Source: Hepsetus odoe
Lineage: Eukaryota; Chordata; Actinopteri; Characiformes; Hepsetidae
Direction of reading: 5' to 3'
Length of the DNA stretch: 64,000 nt
NCBI GenBank assembly: GCA_017165825.1
Contig: CM029366.1
Span: forward strand, 28,798,801-28,862,800
Below the pieces are notes generated by a model. That model was not told the DNA's origin. It did no database searches and saw only the letters and a list, made by a program, of their open reading frames with translations. Shown piece by piece: positions 10,464 through 22,633 of the stretch. Each line of letters starts with the position of its first letter. Within the stretch, counting starts at the first letter, position 1. The position numbers and the translations under genes were made by a program.

Positions 10464-11721
10464 GTAAGACACTGAACCGTCCAGCTGCAGTCTTTATAAC
10501 GATAACTCCAGAACTAGCTTGTCGTGAACTGTACTATATGCTACTATAGCATGTGTGAAGGACTTGCACTGATTGCCCAATTCTTAACTTACGATATTAT
10601 TTAACGCGGATACACCCTTCATCTGTGATGTGGACTGAATTAAGATTTGTAACATAGTTTAATAGTATTGATTCATTGCAATTCAAATCGTAGCTGATAT
10701 ACATTCATCTGACATTTTTATTACAGATTAGATTTTCTTGATTTTCTCACTTTTTTATTTGTTTCAATGACAGAAACATGGTCAAGAAGACGCTTTTTTC
10801 ACAAACAACACAAATTTGAATAGGAATTTGCACTTCTGCTGCTAAAGAGCTGAAATAACACTGAATATCACACATGCTTTAATAGCACATGATAATTACG
10901 GCTCTTAAAGGGTTAAAACGAATGCAAAAGTGCAGCAACGATTACACTGATTACACTGTGTGAATATTTTCTGTTGGTTTCCAAGAAGACGCTAATTAAT
11001 GTTTATTACCTGGAAAGATGTGCCGAGGCAAGAATGCACGCTGAGTAAATGTTGAAATTTCTAGACTTTCTAAAACAGATAAAGCATCACCGCAGCTCGC
11101 TGTGCCAGGAGCCCACACATCACCTGTGATTATTTTAGAAGATTAAACAACATTTACATCCCAATCAGAGTTATTGTATTTGAAAGTGATATACCACAGG
11201 ACTGAAGGTTTTTGGGCACATTTGTTAAGAAAATTTCATAAGGCCATAGTCACTTTAATCACATGATCTTTTTTCTGAACCATCATCAGAGGAACAGTAT
11301 GGATGTGATTTTAATTCTTGCCACATTCTTCTTACATGGAACATGTGTGTGATCAAATCTATTGAATAGTGCCAGTAGTCTTCTTTTCAAACAGGACAAA
11401 TATCTGATCATTTTAGCACTAGTTTTAGTCACATATGATCCTGATCAATTTAGAATAAATAGGTTGAGTGAACATATGATGCAGTCAAAAAAACATGAAT
11501 GTCCTTGAATGTCTACTTCTTTCATTTACTTTTTTCTGGACTTGAGGTGCAATGTAGCCAATCAGCAATGAGGCATTTTATAAGGTCCTACCTTCTCCAT
11601 ATTCATGATGAGCATCTGAATTTGCTGTTCTGTTTTTGTATTTTATATTTCGAACTTCACGATCACTGTATAAAATCCTTAAGTTTCAATATTTCTTACC
11701 ATAAAGAGAAGCAAAGCAAGC

Positions 11722-11815
11722 ATACACATGCACACACACACACAATGCCATTGACGCACACACACACGCACACACACTTACACACTCATACATACGAACA
11801 TAGACGAGCACACAC
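11722..11815. repeat. imperfect (CA)n microsatellite
   Basis: CACACACA runs are broken by short variants (ATGCCATTGACG, TTACACTCATACATACG). The open frame through it (His-Thr repeats) is an artefact. Confidence 0.9.
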
Positions 11816-12411
11816 TCACTTCATTGTGTTTTTACCACTCCATTGATTTCTGTGCTCCTGCCGTGTCTTGAATGGCCCATCATCATTATTTCAAAATTTG
11901 ATTTGCATGGCGGCTTCAGATTGTACACAGGACAAGGCCAAGAGTTTAAAAAAGGAAAAAAAAAAAAAAAAACAAGACGAAAGTGACATGAAAGCCAATC
12001 AATATTTCATTCTCCTTCACTTGATGACTTGTTTTTGACGTCTCTCTGATGTGTGAAGAGAACAAAGCTTTTGTTCAGGTGGAGAGCACACACAAAACAG
12101 AGGCTGGTGAATGACATCCAAGCACTTTGCTCAGGAATGAAGTGAGAGCGGGTTTGAATGAATGTGGCCTTCGATCAGAAAAAGAGCAGCATCAGCGTCT
12201 TCATCCCACTGGGGCAGCGTGAGCTTTAAATAAAATACAGGCAGCTTTCCAGGCTTTCGCAGCTCCGCGCACTGTGATTCACAGCTCAGTAAAACAGCAG
12301 ATGCAAATCTCTGAAATTTTTATGAAATTAATTTGTTTCTCTCTCTCTCTGTTTGGGCCACGCCCAGAACTTTTCTACCCAAACTCATTACCATCGAAAA
12401 TATTGACATCC

Positions 12412-12498
12412 ACTGCATTTTCTTGCGTCCTTCTTCTCTCTCTTTCTTCTTTTCTTTCTTCTTCTCTTTCTTTCTTTCTTCCTTTTTTCTATCTATCT
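12412..12498. repeat. pyrimidine-rich (TTTC/TCTT)n tract
   Basis: A run of C/T on the plus strand with repeated TTTC and TTCT units lies directly before a SINE. Confidence 0.85.
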
Positions 12499-12499
12499 T

Positions 12500-12718
12500 G
12501 GGACAGCTGTAGCCTGCTGGATTGGGTCTGGGGCACCAGGACCGGAAGGTTGTGGGATCGAATCCTGATGATCAGGGTTGCCCTGATGAGCACGGTATCA
12601 TCCCCTTTACTGCTCCCCGGGAGCTGGACATAGTTGCACTGCGTTGCATTTCATTGCAGAGGTTAGGCCACTGTGTGCTGTGCTGTGTTTCACAAGGACA
12701 ACAGTCACTTTCACTTTT
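12500..12718 (+). repeat. tRNA-derived SINE (family A), degenerate head
   Basis: The copy reads on the plus strand: a box B-like GATCGAATCC at 12556-12565, the body block with CACGGTATCATCCCC, TGCTGTGCTGTGTTTCAC, and the tail CAGTCACTTTCACTTTT. The box A region (GTAGCCTGCTGGATTGGG) is diverged. Confidence 0.85.
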
Positions 12719-12721
12719 TAA

Positions 12722-12795
12722 TTCTTCTTCTTTTTCCTCCTTTCTGCTGCTCCTATTTGCTGGTTGCTACAGCATCATCCACTTCACTTTCTTCA
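12722..12795 (-). mobile_element. possible degenerate LINE 3'-end fragment
   Basis: TTCTTCTTCTTTTTCC followed by CTGCTGCTCCTATT and GCATCATCC resembles the plus-strand reading of the RTE LINE 3' end at 4010-4070 and 17411-17480, with many differences. The call is tentative. Confidence 0.4.
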
Positions 12796-14436
12796 CTAAT
12801 GTTCTTTCAGCCTATTAGCTGGTCCAGTGCAGCTCTCCCAACTTTAAATAACAAGCTTCTTGTGCCATCTGAGGTTTCTTCCTCATCAATAGTTCTCTTG
12901 TCACTGTTTCGCCTGGGTTACAGTGCAGAGAACAGTCACCTGTTTAGGAGAGTCCTTTTTTATTCATCAGCAGTCTAAAAGCAGCCGACTCCCAAACACA
13001 GAACACGCCTTCTGGAACATGCCTTAAATATTTTAAAGTACCCAAGTTACCTAAGTTACTCAAATATTATCATTTTAGTATCACTATTTTCAATATTATT
13101 TTTATAATTATTATAATTCTATTAGTACTATGAGTAGTACTGCTCGTTTTAATCAGATTATCTAAACTTACTTTTTAAATGTGGTCTAGAAGGGCTGTGG
13201 ACCTACTATTGTTACAGCATTGCTGAATCCTGCTGAACGTGAAGTGATTTAGGGAAGCAGTCTAAATCAGAAAGTACTGTTTTGTGGGCACTGATTACTC
13301 ATTAAATGAAGTAATATAAAATATGTAGCAGCAGAACATGTACATGACCGTCCACTTCCTCCACTATATATTCCAATGTTTCTCCACACAGTGTTTTCCC
13401 AGCCTAAGGTGGAGTTTCTAAGGAATAACCGTCAGTAAGTATTCAGCACATTGTCACTGCATAAAGTCCTTTAAGGCATTGCCAATCATGGGTAGATTAT
13501 GGGCTGAGAGAGCAGAGCTCAGGGGAATGAGAACAGACAGCTCTGGGTAAAATCAGGGGAAACTCTCGGGTGCAAGCACTGGCCACATCGAGCTGGACTG
13601 GAATAAAGTGGCTCTAATACAACTGCAGCTTCCCTTCCCACAGCTGTACCAGTTCTACACAATTCAGATGCACTTGCTGTTTCCCCAGGTAGGGACATGA
13701 CCAGACTCAGGCCTGTCATGGGCGTCCCCTCGCCCTATTAGATCAATTGGTGGCCATGATGAGTGGAAATGAAAACAAATTTCTGCCTAATTAGCTACAA
13801 AATAAACAGCCCCTCCTTCTTGGGTGGATTGGAGGCGAGGTGATGGATCCATTTGGGCGCGGGGCGCATCTGGGCGCATCCGTCTCCACCATAGCCCATC
13901 TGCCACGGGAGGATCAAGCGCCTGCCGACCGCTCGAGAGAAAATTAGCTGTCTTGTCAGGAGCGCTTATCAGAACATCTGCACGCCCAGGAAGTGCCACA
14001 TGTTTCACAGGGGCAGGTACATGCAGCACTTCATCTCCTCCTCTAAACCCCTGCAACAAGCAAGGGCTTCCAGAGGTGCTTCACGCAGATGCACACAGGA
14101 GGGAGTCGCATGTGGGGGTAATAAGTGAGGTTGTGAGAGAATATTATCATTAGATTTTATTTAAAATTAATCTAAAACAACTAATACATTATAATAATTG
14201 AAAAAACTGATTTAAGATTAAGTAAAAGGATATACATGAAGATTTGTTTTCAAACATTACTGAGCGATTTCAGCCAATAAGGATTGATTACTGTATATTC
14301 TTTTTTTTCGTTGTTCAGGAGAACTTTAGAAAACTGAATTTATTTCATGTTTTGTCATTTATCTAACTGTCACTGTTATTTACGTACCATGGATTTAGTC
14401 ATTTAGAAAAGGTAATTATTATTGTTATTATCCATC

Positions 14437-14570
14437 CATCCATCCATTATCTTCAAGGTCATTGTCCCAAACAGGGTCAATGGGGTGCTACGCCCAACTC
14501 CGCGCACACAGGGCGAGGATTTGGGACGCTCTGACAGGTCGCCAGCCCATCGCAGGGAGGTGAGGACGGA
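14437..14570 (-). repeat. fragment of an interspersed repeat (family X)
   Basis: CCATCCATCCATCC, then a block like 'gggtcaatggggtgct' and 'gacaggtcgccagcccatcgcaggg', matches in inverse orientation the element at 62166-62402 and other fragments in the window. It continues without a gap into a SINE piece. Confidence 0.65.
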
Positions 14571-14678
14571 ACGGCACCTTGCTCATGGGTACCTCAGGGC
14601 AACCTATTGGAAGGGTTCGAATCTCCGATCCTCCGATCATAGGCCCAACGCCTCCCAACCACTAGCCACCGCTGCCCT
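14571..14678 (-). repeat. tRNA-derived SINE (family A), head half only
   Basis: Read on the minus strand it has the head GGTGGCTAGTGGTTGGGAG and a box B region near GGTTCGAATC-like sequence, then the block ending CCTTGAGCAAGGTGCC (here slightly altered). The body and tail are missing, replaced by family X repeat sequence. Confidence 0.75.
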
Positions 14679-15153
14679 TTATTGTTATTATTATTATTAT
14701 TAGTCTCAGTCTTGCCTTTATTGTCATTGGACTCAGCTTGAGATTTGCTTGTTCTTTATTGACACAGGACCGTACTTGATATTTGTCATATTGACTCAGG
14801 ACTCGTCGGCTCTGACTTGGGACTTGACTCAGGACTTGAGTGTTAACCCCTGAGACTTTTGCATGTCTTCTAAAACTAGTGGTTCATCTTTTTCAAATCA
14901 GTGGCTTTTATATGTGCTTGTGGTAGTGTTCATTTTAGAATCGGTAAATCAGTCACCGTGAGCACATCAGAGTTAAGAGAAACTGACCAATGAAATGCAT
15001 TTCAGGATTACCGTGGCAAAAATGATGGACTATGTCCTTTCATTTAACCCTTAAATCAGATAATAAAGTAGCAGCTATTTCTATAACAATTTCCAAAACT
15101 ATTCATATGTAATTATGTAATCACGGTTCAGTGACATTGTAAATTACAGCATC

Positions 15154-15171
15154 AGAGAGAGAGAGAGAGAA

Positions 15172-15236
<65 letters not shown>
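15154..15236. repeat. (GA)n microsatellite
   Basis: About 80 bases of GA/AG dinucleotides with two small interruptions. Confidence 0.97.
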
Positions 15237-15238
<2 letters not shown>

Positions 15239-16707
15239 GGGCTCTGTGAGAACGTCACTAAACAGTCTCAGAAAAATACCTAAGCCATGTCTCTCTCCAG
15301 GACACTGTTTATAAGCAAATAAAAGCAATTAAAGCACAAGTCATTTGCACAGTTTACAATGGTTGTCATTGTTCATTTTCATTGCATTATCAAAAGGTAA
15401 GAAAGGCACCTATTAGCTTCCCCAGTGGTAGCTCGCTCTTTTGTAAGAAAACGTATTTGCATAGAAGGAATGCATGCTTAAAAATTCCTATTTGGATTTT
15501 TGCCATTAGTAAAACATCCAGCAGTAAAGGGGCTGATGTTGCATTCATGTGCATTCATTCAGGACTGTTAGAGTTTTCCCTTATCCGGGCCCAAGCTGTA
15601 AATCTCAGAATTATATGATCCAACCAGTGTGAAAGTCATATCAACAGCACAGCTAGCATCGTCTCGCAGCTCTCTTACAGTGTAATACATTCCCGCCAGC
15701 AGGCCTTTCCATAAAACACTGTACGTCTGATATACGATGCTCCTTCTGGTGCCATATATCTAAACACACTTTATCTAATATCTGTAGGTGGACCTTTATG
15801 TCAAGCCAGGTAAAATGAAGCAGCAACTGACTAATACTGTGCACTCGTGTTTGTGAGAATGGCAGTGGGGTCTAATTTCTTAGCACTATGATGGACTTTT
15901 CTGTGAATGCTTGGTGAGATATGACAGGTGTCTCAGGTTGCCTTTCTGCAGGTATAAGGTACAGCAGCAAACTGTAGAATGGTGTAGAAGCGGAATGGTG
16001 ATTGTAGTCACAGCAGTGATTTGAATTACCTCGGAGTGCATTGGTTAGATCTAAAGATTTGAAGTGAAACCGTCTTTGAAGGTAAGGTCATACAAAATTA
16101 ATATCTAGAGATGTATTCAGAAAATTAAGCTCCAATTAATCACAGCATGAAAAGAGGTATAATTGAAATTAAAATTGACAACGATGTGGAAGATGGAAAG
16201 GAACGACGTGCAGAAGCTGGGGTATATTCAAAATGTATGCTCCTCTGCTCTTCTGAGGGCGTTTAATTATTTTTTAGCACTTCACTGCTATCTTCTTACC
16301 TAATGGCCGTACCTCTTCAAAGAGCTTTTATCCTGGAGAACCCGTAACATGTGGGCAGATGAAAGCCAGGTGAGCTGACCCTGGACGGTTCTTTCCTACG
16401 AGACAGTAACACGATCCACAGGACAATAACAGTCTTATCACATTTGTACTCATGGCAAATTAATGACCTTTGATCTGACTTGTGCCCCCAGACAAAAGAC
16501 CATTAATGAAACATTAATGTTATCCCTCAAAGAACCTGAACTTTGAGAGGGCAAAAGATGTCACCATGTACCTACTGAAGCATGCTTTCATCATAGACAC
16601 CAATGGCATTCGTTCACTTTAATATGTCTGTACAAAGCTTTTGCCGTTGTGATTTAATTGTCCGGAATGATTTCCGTTCCTTTTTCTCAAGTGCAGTTTC
16701 TCACGCA

Positions 16708-16726
16708 GTGTGTGTGTGTGTGTGTA
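16708..16726. repeat. short (GT)n tract
   Basis: GTGTGTGTGTGTGTGTGT follows a non-repetitive block. Confidence 0.9.
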
Positions 16727-16729
16727 AAG

Positions 16730-16905
16730 GCGAAGAGTTGCGGTTTAATTAATCACACGCAGATCGAGAGAAAGAGGGAGTTTTCTAAATCACAAATATA
16801 GGAACTAATTAAGATAATTCTGCCTGGATTAAGGGCTCATTGATTTATTTAGATGAATAACGCTTTTGTTTTCTTTCGCTCTCATTAGTGGATTAAATGA
16901 TCCAT
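16730..16905. promoter_or_regulatory. possible conserved non-coding element in the last cdh22 intron
   Basis: Dense homeodomain-type motifs occur in sequence without repeat signatures: GGTTTAATTAATCACACG near 16741, GGAACTAATTAAGATAATT near 16801, CTGGATTAAGGG near 16824 and CATTAGTGGATTAAATG near 16885. Motif density alone supports this; conservation was not tested. Confidence 0.3.
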
Positions 16906-17217
16906 CTCAGTTGTTTTCCTTTTCAATTCCATCTTAATTTCCCATTCATTACGGATGTATCTGTATGCCACCTTGGGGCAATGTTTACAATGTTCCGATC
17001 CATCGTAATGCTTTTGTGTATCCTTTTCTTCAGCCACATACAATGTTTTAGGGACAGAAGGATGGACTAAATGTCCAACAGTATCTAGATATCTCTTCCG
17101 ATTAGTGAATTCAGCTGTTGCTGACAATGCAACCCATTTGGGGACACATAGCTTGTATTGGATCTCCAGAGATAAGCACTGCTGATAGAACGGCATGGTC
17201 TCCAACAGCTGCACATG

Positions 17218-17400
17218 AGGTCACCGGTCCCAGTGCCAAGCACCAGTATACAGTCCCTTATCTGTGAAGCAGTGCATCAATGCTTCATCCAATAGTTTTG
17301 GAATGAGCGGGACGGGTCTCCAACATCCAACATCTGTACCTGACCTTGTGCTTGCGTTTTAATGGATTCCAAACTTTGCACTTTGTGTAAGTCAGTCCCA
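17218..17400 (+). mobile_element. Tc1/mariner-like transposon remnant
   Basis: The blocks CCAGTGCCAAGCACCAG, GAAGCAGTGCATCAATGC, CATCCAATAGTTTTGGAATG and CTCCAACATCCAACATCTG are, in the same order, parts of a Tc1-like transposase gene found in many fish. The copy lacks the central transposase region and all reading frame integrity. Related remnants lie at 44395 and 46095. Confidence 0.6.
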
Positions 17401-17410
17401 GGGACAAACT

Positions 17411-17550
17411 CTCCTCTTCTTTATCTTTCAGCTGCTCTCACAGGGGTCACCACAGCCGACCATCTGTCTCCATTTCTTCCTGTCCTCTGCATCATCCTCT
17501 TTCACAATGACCATCTGCATTTCCTCTCTCAGGAGGAAACCTGCCTGGCA
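17411..17550 (-). mobile_element. RTE LINE 3'-end fragment
   Basis: TTCAGCTGCTCTCACAGGGGTCACCACAG-like sequence followed by CATCTGTCTCCATTTCTTCCTGTCCTCTGC lines up with the 3' part of the minus-strand LINE at 4020-4100. Most of the element is missing, as expected for a 5'-truncated LINE insertion. Confidence 0.8.
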
Positions 17551-19270
17551 CCTCTGGCCTTCTCAAAAATCACTGTGAAATAAATGAGTCCTCACTAAGC
17601 TCAAGACAAAGAGAAATGAAGAATTCAGGCACAAAGACATGAATTCTTGACCACTGCAAAACTCTCATGGGGTGTAATTCTACTCAGATTAGGGCAACAG
17701 ATTGGGGAAACATAGCAGGAACTGGACATGCAAATTGCATCTGCATCCAGCATCTTCTCATCGTGACCATCTAATCCTCTGAGTTTTAACATAGTTACTC
17801 TGATGGTAAATTTTCCATCAGGACATGTTTAAAGGTTCTGCCTCAGTTTCACAGTTGGGTCTGTTATTAAAGGAATTCTCTCAAAAAGTCTTTTTAAAAG
17901 CAGAGAAAATGAAACAAAAGCCAGCCAGCTGAAGATGTTCAGTAAATCAAGTTAAATATGAATCATCTACAGACACACTTTTTTGAGAATCCATTATTTG
18001 TGCGAGTACTCAAATGCGTAAAACGGCATTTTGCTTTTTACCATGGAAACAGATTGTGTGTTAATGTTGCAGTGCTGGTTTTGTACAAAAAACACATGCA
18101 CAGAATATCTTTGCACCTAAAATGCGAACAAATGTTTAGTGAATCTGGCCTGAAGTGTAGATTTTTAGTGTTGAATTAAAGTTTATTAGCCAATGCACAT
18201 CTATGTCACCTGGCACATGTTCTTAATCTGGGATGGTCTTGAAGCGTTCTTGTCACTTGAGCCACTTGAGGAGTCATTTACACAGAGGGTAGCTCAGACT
18301 TTAAGTGTGCCATGCAGGTCATACTTAATTTTTATAAAATTACACAAAAAACACAAGACCAGCTGTGTCTTGTGTCTTGAGCTACTGAACATACCCCTGG
18401 CTTTCTGGTGAAAATCATATAACGCCACAAAAAGGAAACATCTCTCATTAAAATGAACATTGCTCAATAATAAGATCCCTCGCTGCCCACCACTGTCAGG
18501 ATCATTTTGTTAATCTCCTTCCTGTGTTCTCTACCGTGTATGGAGTAGCACGGCTGACAGGGTGAAGCAGGTTCAAACTGCATGAGAACGGCTGCAAACG
18601 ACATTTGCTCTCTAATTTCATCTGTTTGTTTACCAAAGACTTAGGCTGAAGTTAATGGCTTATCATGTCTTGTTCGAGACATTTCATTATTTAATACTTG
18701 ACTGTGACAAGTATTATGCTAATTTGCAACTTGTTTTTGCCTTTTCCACAGGATGTCTTAAAGGGAATAAACAGCCTTAGAACGCTTATGTACTGTAAAG
18801 TTGTCTCTTAATTGAAGGGTGAAGTTCTGTGTAGATGTCAGTTTAAGTCTCAGTTGATTTCACACCTCGGCTGAGCCTCACTGTGCAGAGAAAACACAAG
18901 ATCACACACGGGAGACGACTCGCAGCCATCATCGCCGATCAAGTCTAATTTAGAGGTTCAGTGTGTGATTCTGCCATAATGCGGCACGTGTTTGTTTTTT
19001 TTGTTTGTTTTTTTTTTTGCTTTGTTTTAAAAAAACACTCACAAACATGCATATGCATTTAAAAAGCGACACTTTTTAGAAGAACAAAAAGCACATGAAT
19101 GTTTAATCTTTTTAAGCATTTAGGCATTCATACCATGGGAAGTATACTTAAAGTCTTCTTTATACATTTTCCAGGCAGTCGGACAAATCTGAAGACAGTT
19201 TGAGTCTGGATCTGTTGAAATAATTCTATTTTTCCCTTCTTATTTGTCATTGTTCTGTTTTACTCCACAG

Positions 19271-19782
19271 TCCTGGTACTGCTGATCCTTACCCTAAAGC
19301 GACATAGAAAGGGCCAGCGTATGTCTGAGGATGAGGAGGACATGCGTGACAACGTCATCAAGTACAACGACGAAGGCGGAGGTGAGCAAGACACCCAGGC
19401 CTACGACATGAGCGCCTTACGAAGCCTGTATGACTTCCCGGAGGTCAAAAGCTCTGATTCAGGTCCCGACCTCCGCTCCCTGCCCCAGTGGATTCAGAAC
19501 CGGGTGACAGGGGATGGAGGGGCAGCTGACTTCTCCCTCTTCAAAGGCTATATCCGCAAGAAGGTCGAGCAGGCGGACGCTGACTTGTCGGTGCCGCCCT
19601 ATGACTCTTTCCAGACGTACGCCTTCGAGGGTAGCAGCTCACCGGCACTGTCCCTCAGCTCCATCCGCACACTGTCCACCACTTCAGAGCAGGACTTCTC
19701 CTACCTCAGTGACTGGGGGCCACGCTTCAGGCAGCTGGCAGGGTTCTATGCTCAAGGACAGCCAGAGGAAGAGGGATCCTAG
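19271..19782 (+). CDS. cdh22: cadherin-22, last coding exon: end of membrane helix and cytoplasmic tail
   Basis: The exon completes the membrane helix (VLVLLILTL, residues about 124-132 of the visible protein), followed by the basic stop-transfer KRHRKGQR. The juxtamembrane region EDEEDMRDNVIKYNDEGGGE (from about residue 143) is the p120-catenin-binding segment of classical cadherins, then QAYDMSALRSLYDF. The C-terminal part PPYDSFQTYAFEGSSSPA and EQDFSYLSDWGPRFRQLAG is the beta-catenin-binding domain. Three serines in the LSLSS region lie where classical cadherins are phosphorylated. The stop TAG is at 19780-19782. The tail has about 160 residues. The glycine-rich insertion I recall between SLYDF and the beta-catenin site in mammalian CDH22 is absent or very short here. 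GC content is higher than in the introns, as expected for this gene. The acceptor is ctccacag at 19263-19270. Confidence 0.97.
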
Positions 19783-20133
19783 CACTCCCCTTCATCTTTT
19801 GCAAAGTTCTCACTGAAAACAGTTTGTGTTATTGCCCCTGTTGTGCCACAACCAACTATTGTTCTCCACCAGTTCTGTTCTGAGATGATCATTGGAAACC
19901 AATCAGTTGTTAAGGTCCTTTAACCACTCCCTGTATCCTGTTAAAGCCACAAATCATTTGCCTGGTGGAAATTTGAATGACGACAAAACAGCAAGGAATG
20001 AACAGACGGTGGCTGAGGAGTCGGGCAAAACTCCAATAAGCCGGCACCTGTCAGAGTGTTTCAGGACAGACAGCTGCGCCGTGCCATATGCACAACGTTG
20101 AACCATCATTAATTTAATTTTTTAATACTTTTA

Positions 20134-20135
<2 letters not shown>

Positions 20136-20164
<29 letters not shown>
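20136..20164. repeat. (GT)n microsatellite in the 3' UTR
   Basis: About 14 GT units follow TTTATTT. Confidence 0.97.
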
Positions 20165-20168
<4 letters not shown>

Positions 20169-21585
20169 TTCTTGCTCTAGAGACAGACTTTGACTAATGA
20201 CAAAAAAAAAAAAAAAAAAAAATCAACACAGGAGTACTGGGAACATCTTTTATCAAGCCAAGGCAAACTGTCCCCTGAAGAAAACATATTTATTAACAAA
20301 AAAGGGAAGATATTTATGTATTTATTGATTTCTATTTATTTATTTATTTATTCATCCTGGTCAAAGTTCAGTACACATGAATGGACTTATTTATAAAAGA
20401 ATACTGAAGTGCACTGAAAGAGTGTTGCGGACTGGGGCATTCTGGAGGTTTGCTGCATTACGGGACCCATAGAAAAGACTTTTAGAGGCATCGATGAGGC
20501 ATCCGAATGTGCAGGTGCAACTGAATGATCTGGGCCACAGTCTTGGGGAGCAAAAAAAATAAAAAACAAAATTTGTATTTATTTTTTAGAAACCCTTTTG
20601 TAATATACAACCCAACCCTGGGAGAGAAATGTAAATGTGTGTAAAAGACTGAGCGAATGAGGAGGAAAAATATGTGCCAATTCAGTCAGAGGATTGTTTT
20701 CGTCCTGTCACACATTTCATTTATCGTGTTGCTTTTTAAAATCCAAATCACACACTGTGAGAAGTGACATGTTTGTTGAGTTTGTTGAATTTAGATTCTA
20801 AACCTGTATTTAAGGGTACTTGGAAAATGATGCTGCAAGAGACAACAAAGGACAGGTTACGATGAAAGACCATCACAGGTTTCTATCCGATGATGTTTTA
20901 CATTTATTTTCCTGCAGTTTTATAGGCATCTATGTTCATTCCAGCATTGTGACAGTGTTGATTACATTATAACTTGGTTTCAAACCAGACGTTTATTCTA
21001 GTTCTTTCTTGGTGTTGGTTAAGGATGATGGGTGAGTGTGATTGTTTTGGGCTTGGCTACACTGCACCGATTCAAGATTACATTCATTTTGAGCTAAATC
21101 TTCTGTTGCCTAAAAAATATGCAGAGACATGTGCTGTTTTCTCAGGCTGCTAAACGACCAGCCTTTCATTTGTAATTACTCCTATATCTAGTATGCAACA
21201 CCGTTCACACGAGCACGAATCTTGTGCAGAAATAACCGAGCCAATCAAAATGAACAATTTAATCATGCACATTACTGGTGATGGAGTCTGAAAGTCCTTT
21301 GAGATGTTCCTGTCTCATAAGACATTATTGATGACTATTTTTAAAGCAGCATTAATGAACACTATTCTATATATTCTATATAAAAAGTGCACAGCACTAG
21401 TCTGGAGAACCTGAAATCATTCTGTGCCTTTTTTTTGTAAAACCGATCAAGTCAGAATCTGAGTCGGGACAGCTTTTAGAAATTTGTTGAGAGATTTCCA
21501 GAGCTGGAACTCTAAAGCAGAGGAGACATTTAATAAACGGAAATAAAAAAAATGTGAGCAGATATGTTACATTGATGTTTCTTCA

Positions 21586-21591
21586 AATAAA
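21586..21591 (+). promoter_or_regulatory. candidate polyadenylation signal of cdh22
   Basis: AATAAA, the last of three such hexamers within 60 bases (also 21532-21537 and 21542-21547). The cluster makes a cleavage site near 21610-21620 plausible. Confidence 0.4.
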
Positions 21592-22627
21592 AAAGCTACA
21601 GAATCAAGTTTTATACACCATTCTGTGGTTAATCTGTCCTGGGACCAGTGTGTAAAGCGTTGTTTATGTTTTCTGCTGATGTAATGGCCTTGAAAAGCCA
21701 CAATGGGTTTCTGGTACGAATCAAAAGTATGGTTGCATCAGAAATGGAATAGTGTTCATTAATAATGCCTAAAATAATGGTTATTAATAATGTCCTATGA
21801 GACTGGAGTGAGCGATCAAACAGATCGCCCCCTTCACTGTTTTGGTGGTTCATTTTATTTCGCCTGTCACCTTTCGACTGTTTTTGAACAAACTGCTCGA
21901 AATCAACCTGAAATCGAACCATATCGTTTCACTAAGTTCAGACACAATCAGACTATCAGACACAAGCACAATGAATCAAGTCACGTTTCAAAAGCAACGT
22001 TTTTCCCCCTGTAGTCTTTGATCAAAGTGTCTTTTGCGCTTTTCCAGACACTTTTAGCACTCACTTCCATCATCTTGTACAATGAGCAAGTAAAAATAAT
22101 ACTTCTATGGCATGTTTTCCCTCCCAGACCCAACGCTGAGTCCTCGACTTCCTTCCTGGCTGCACGCACACGGATGTCAGCTGGCCATTTCTGTCACGCT
22201 TGTTCCTGGATTTACTCTGTTTTTGGAGTGGTTGTAGAATAATCAATTATTTCTCTATGTGCTGTGAGCGTTGTTCCTGTTAACACACACACACAAAAAA
22301 AACCTTCAAATGTTAATCTTTTCTAAAGCTATCAGCTGAACACACCTATACACATACATATCCACCTACACACATCCGCACACACGTCCTCTCTCCCTAC
22401 TCGCTCTGCTGTTGAAACCGTATGTATATTAAATTCTACTTGTCACCGAGAAGTGGCCGTTGTTGAACATACTGTTTTAATATTTGTCAGACTAAACGAA
22501 GGCTAAATTGCTCCCCAGTGTATCCAGTCCTTTAAGCACTAAAAGAAGGTCATCACCTACATCCAATACCAAAAACCATACTGTCAACCTTAACCTGTGT
22601 GGATAAAAATGATTTATAATTGAAGTC

Positions 22628-22633
22628 AATAAA
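22628..22633 (+). promoter_or_regulatory. candidate distal polyadenylation signal of cdh22
   Basis: AATAAA in GTCAATAAATATTTG, followed by a T-rich stretch (TTTGTTTTTTTCT) that could act as a downstream element. It is the last canonical signal before the sequence becomes intergenic in character. Confidence 0.4.

Larger units (their letters stand above)
10464..19270 (+). other. cdh22 last intron
   Basis: The intron of 8807 bp starts gtaaga and ends ttttactccacag. It interrupts the membrane helix codons. It carries SINE copies at 12500 and 14571, a degenerate LINE 3' end near 12722, a Tc1 remnant near 17218, a LINE 3' end near 17411, a long (GA)n tract at 15154 and a possible regulatory block near 16730. 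The stretches 10470-11700, 12800-14430, 14700-15150, 15240-16720 and 17590-19260 show no gene I can support. Confidence 0.9.

Noticed and set aside
11499..11846. 115-codon frame with a His-Thr-rich end
   Set aside because: The end is a (CA)n microsatellite; the rest has no protein resemblance.
19514..19816. 100-codon frame overlapping the last cdh22 exon
   Set aside because: It is an alternative frame of the cadherin tail exon; the cadherin frame is the one with clear homology.
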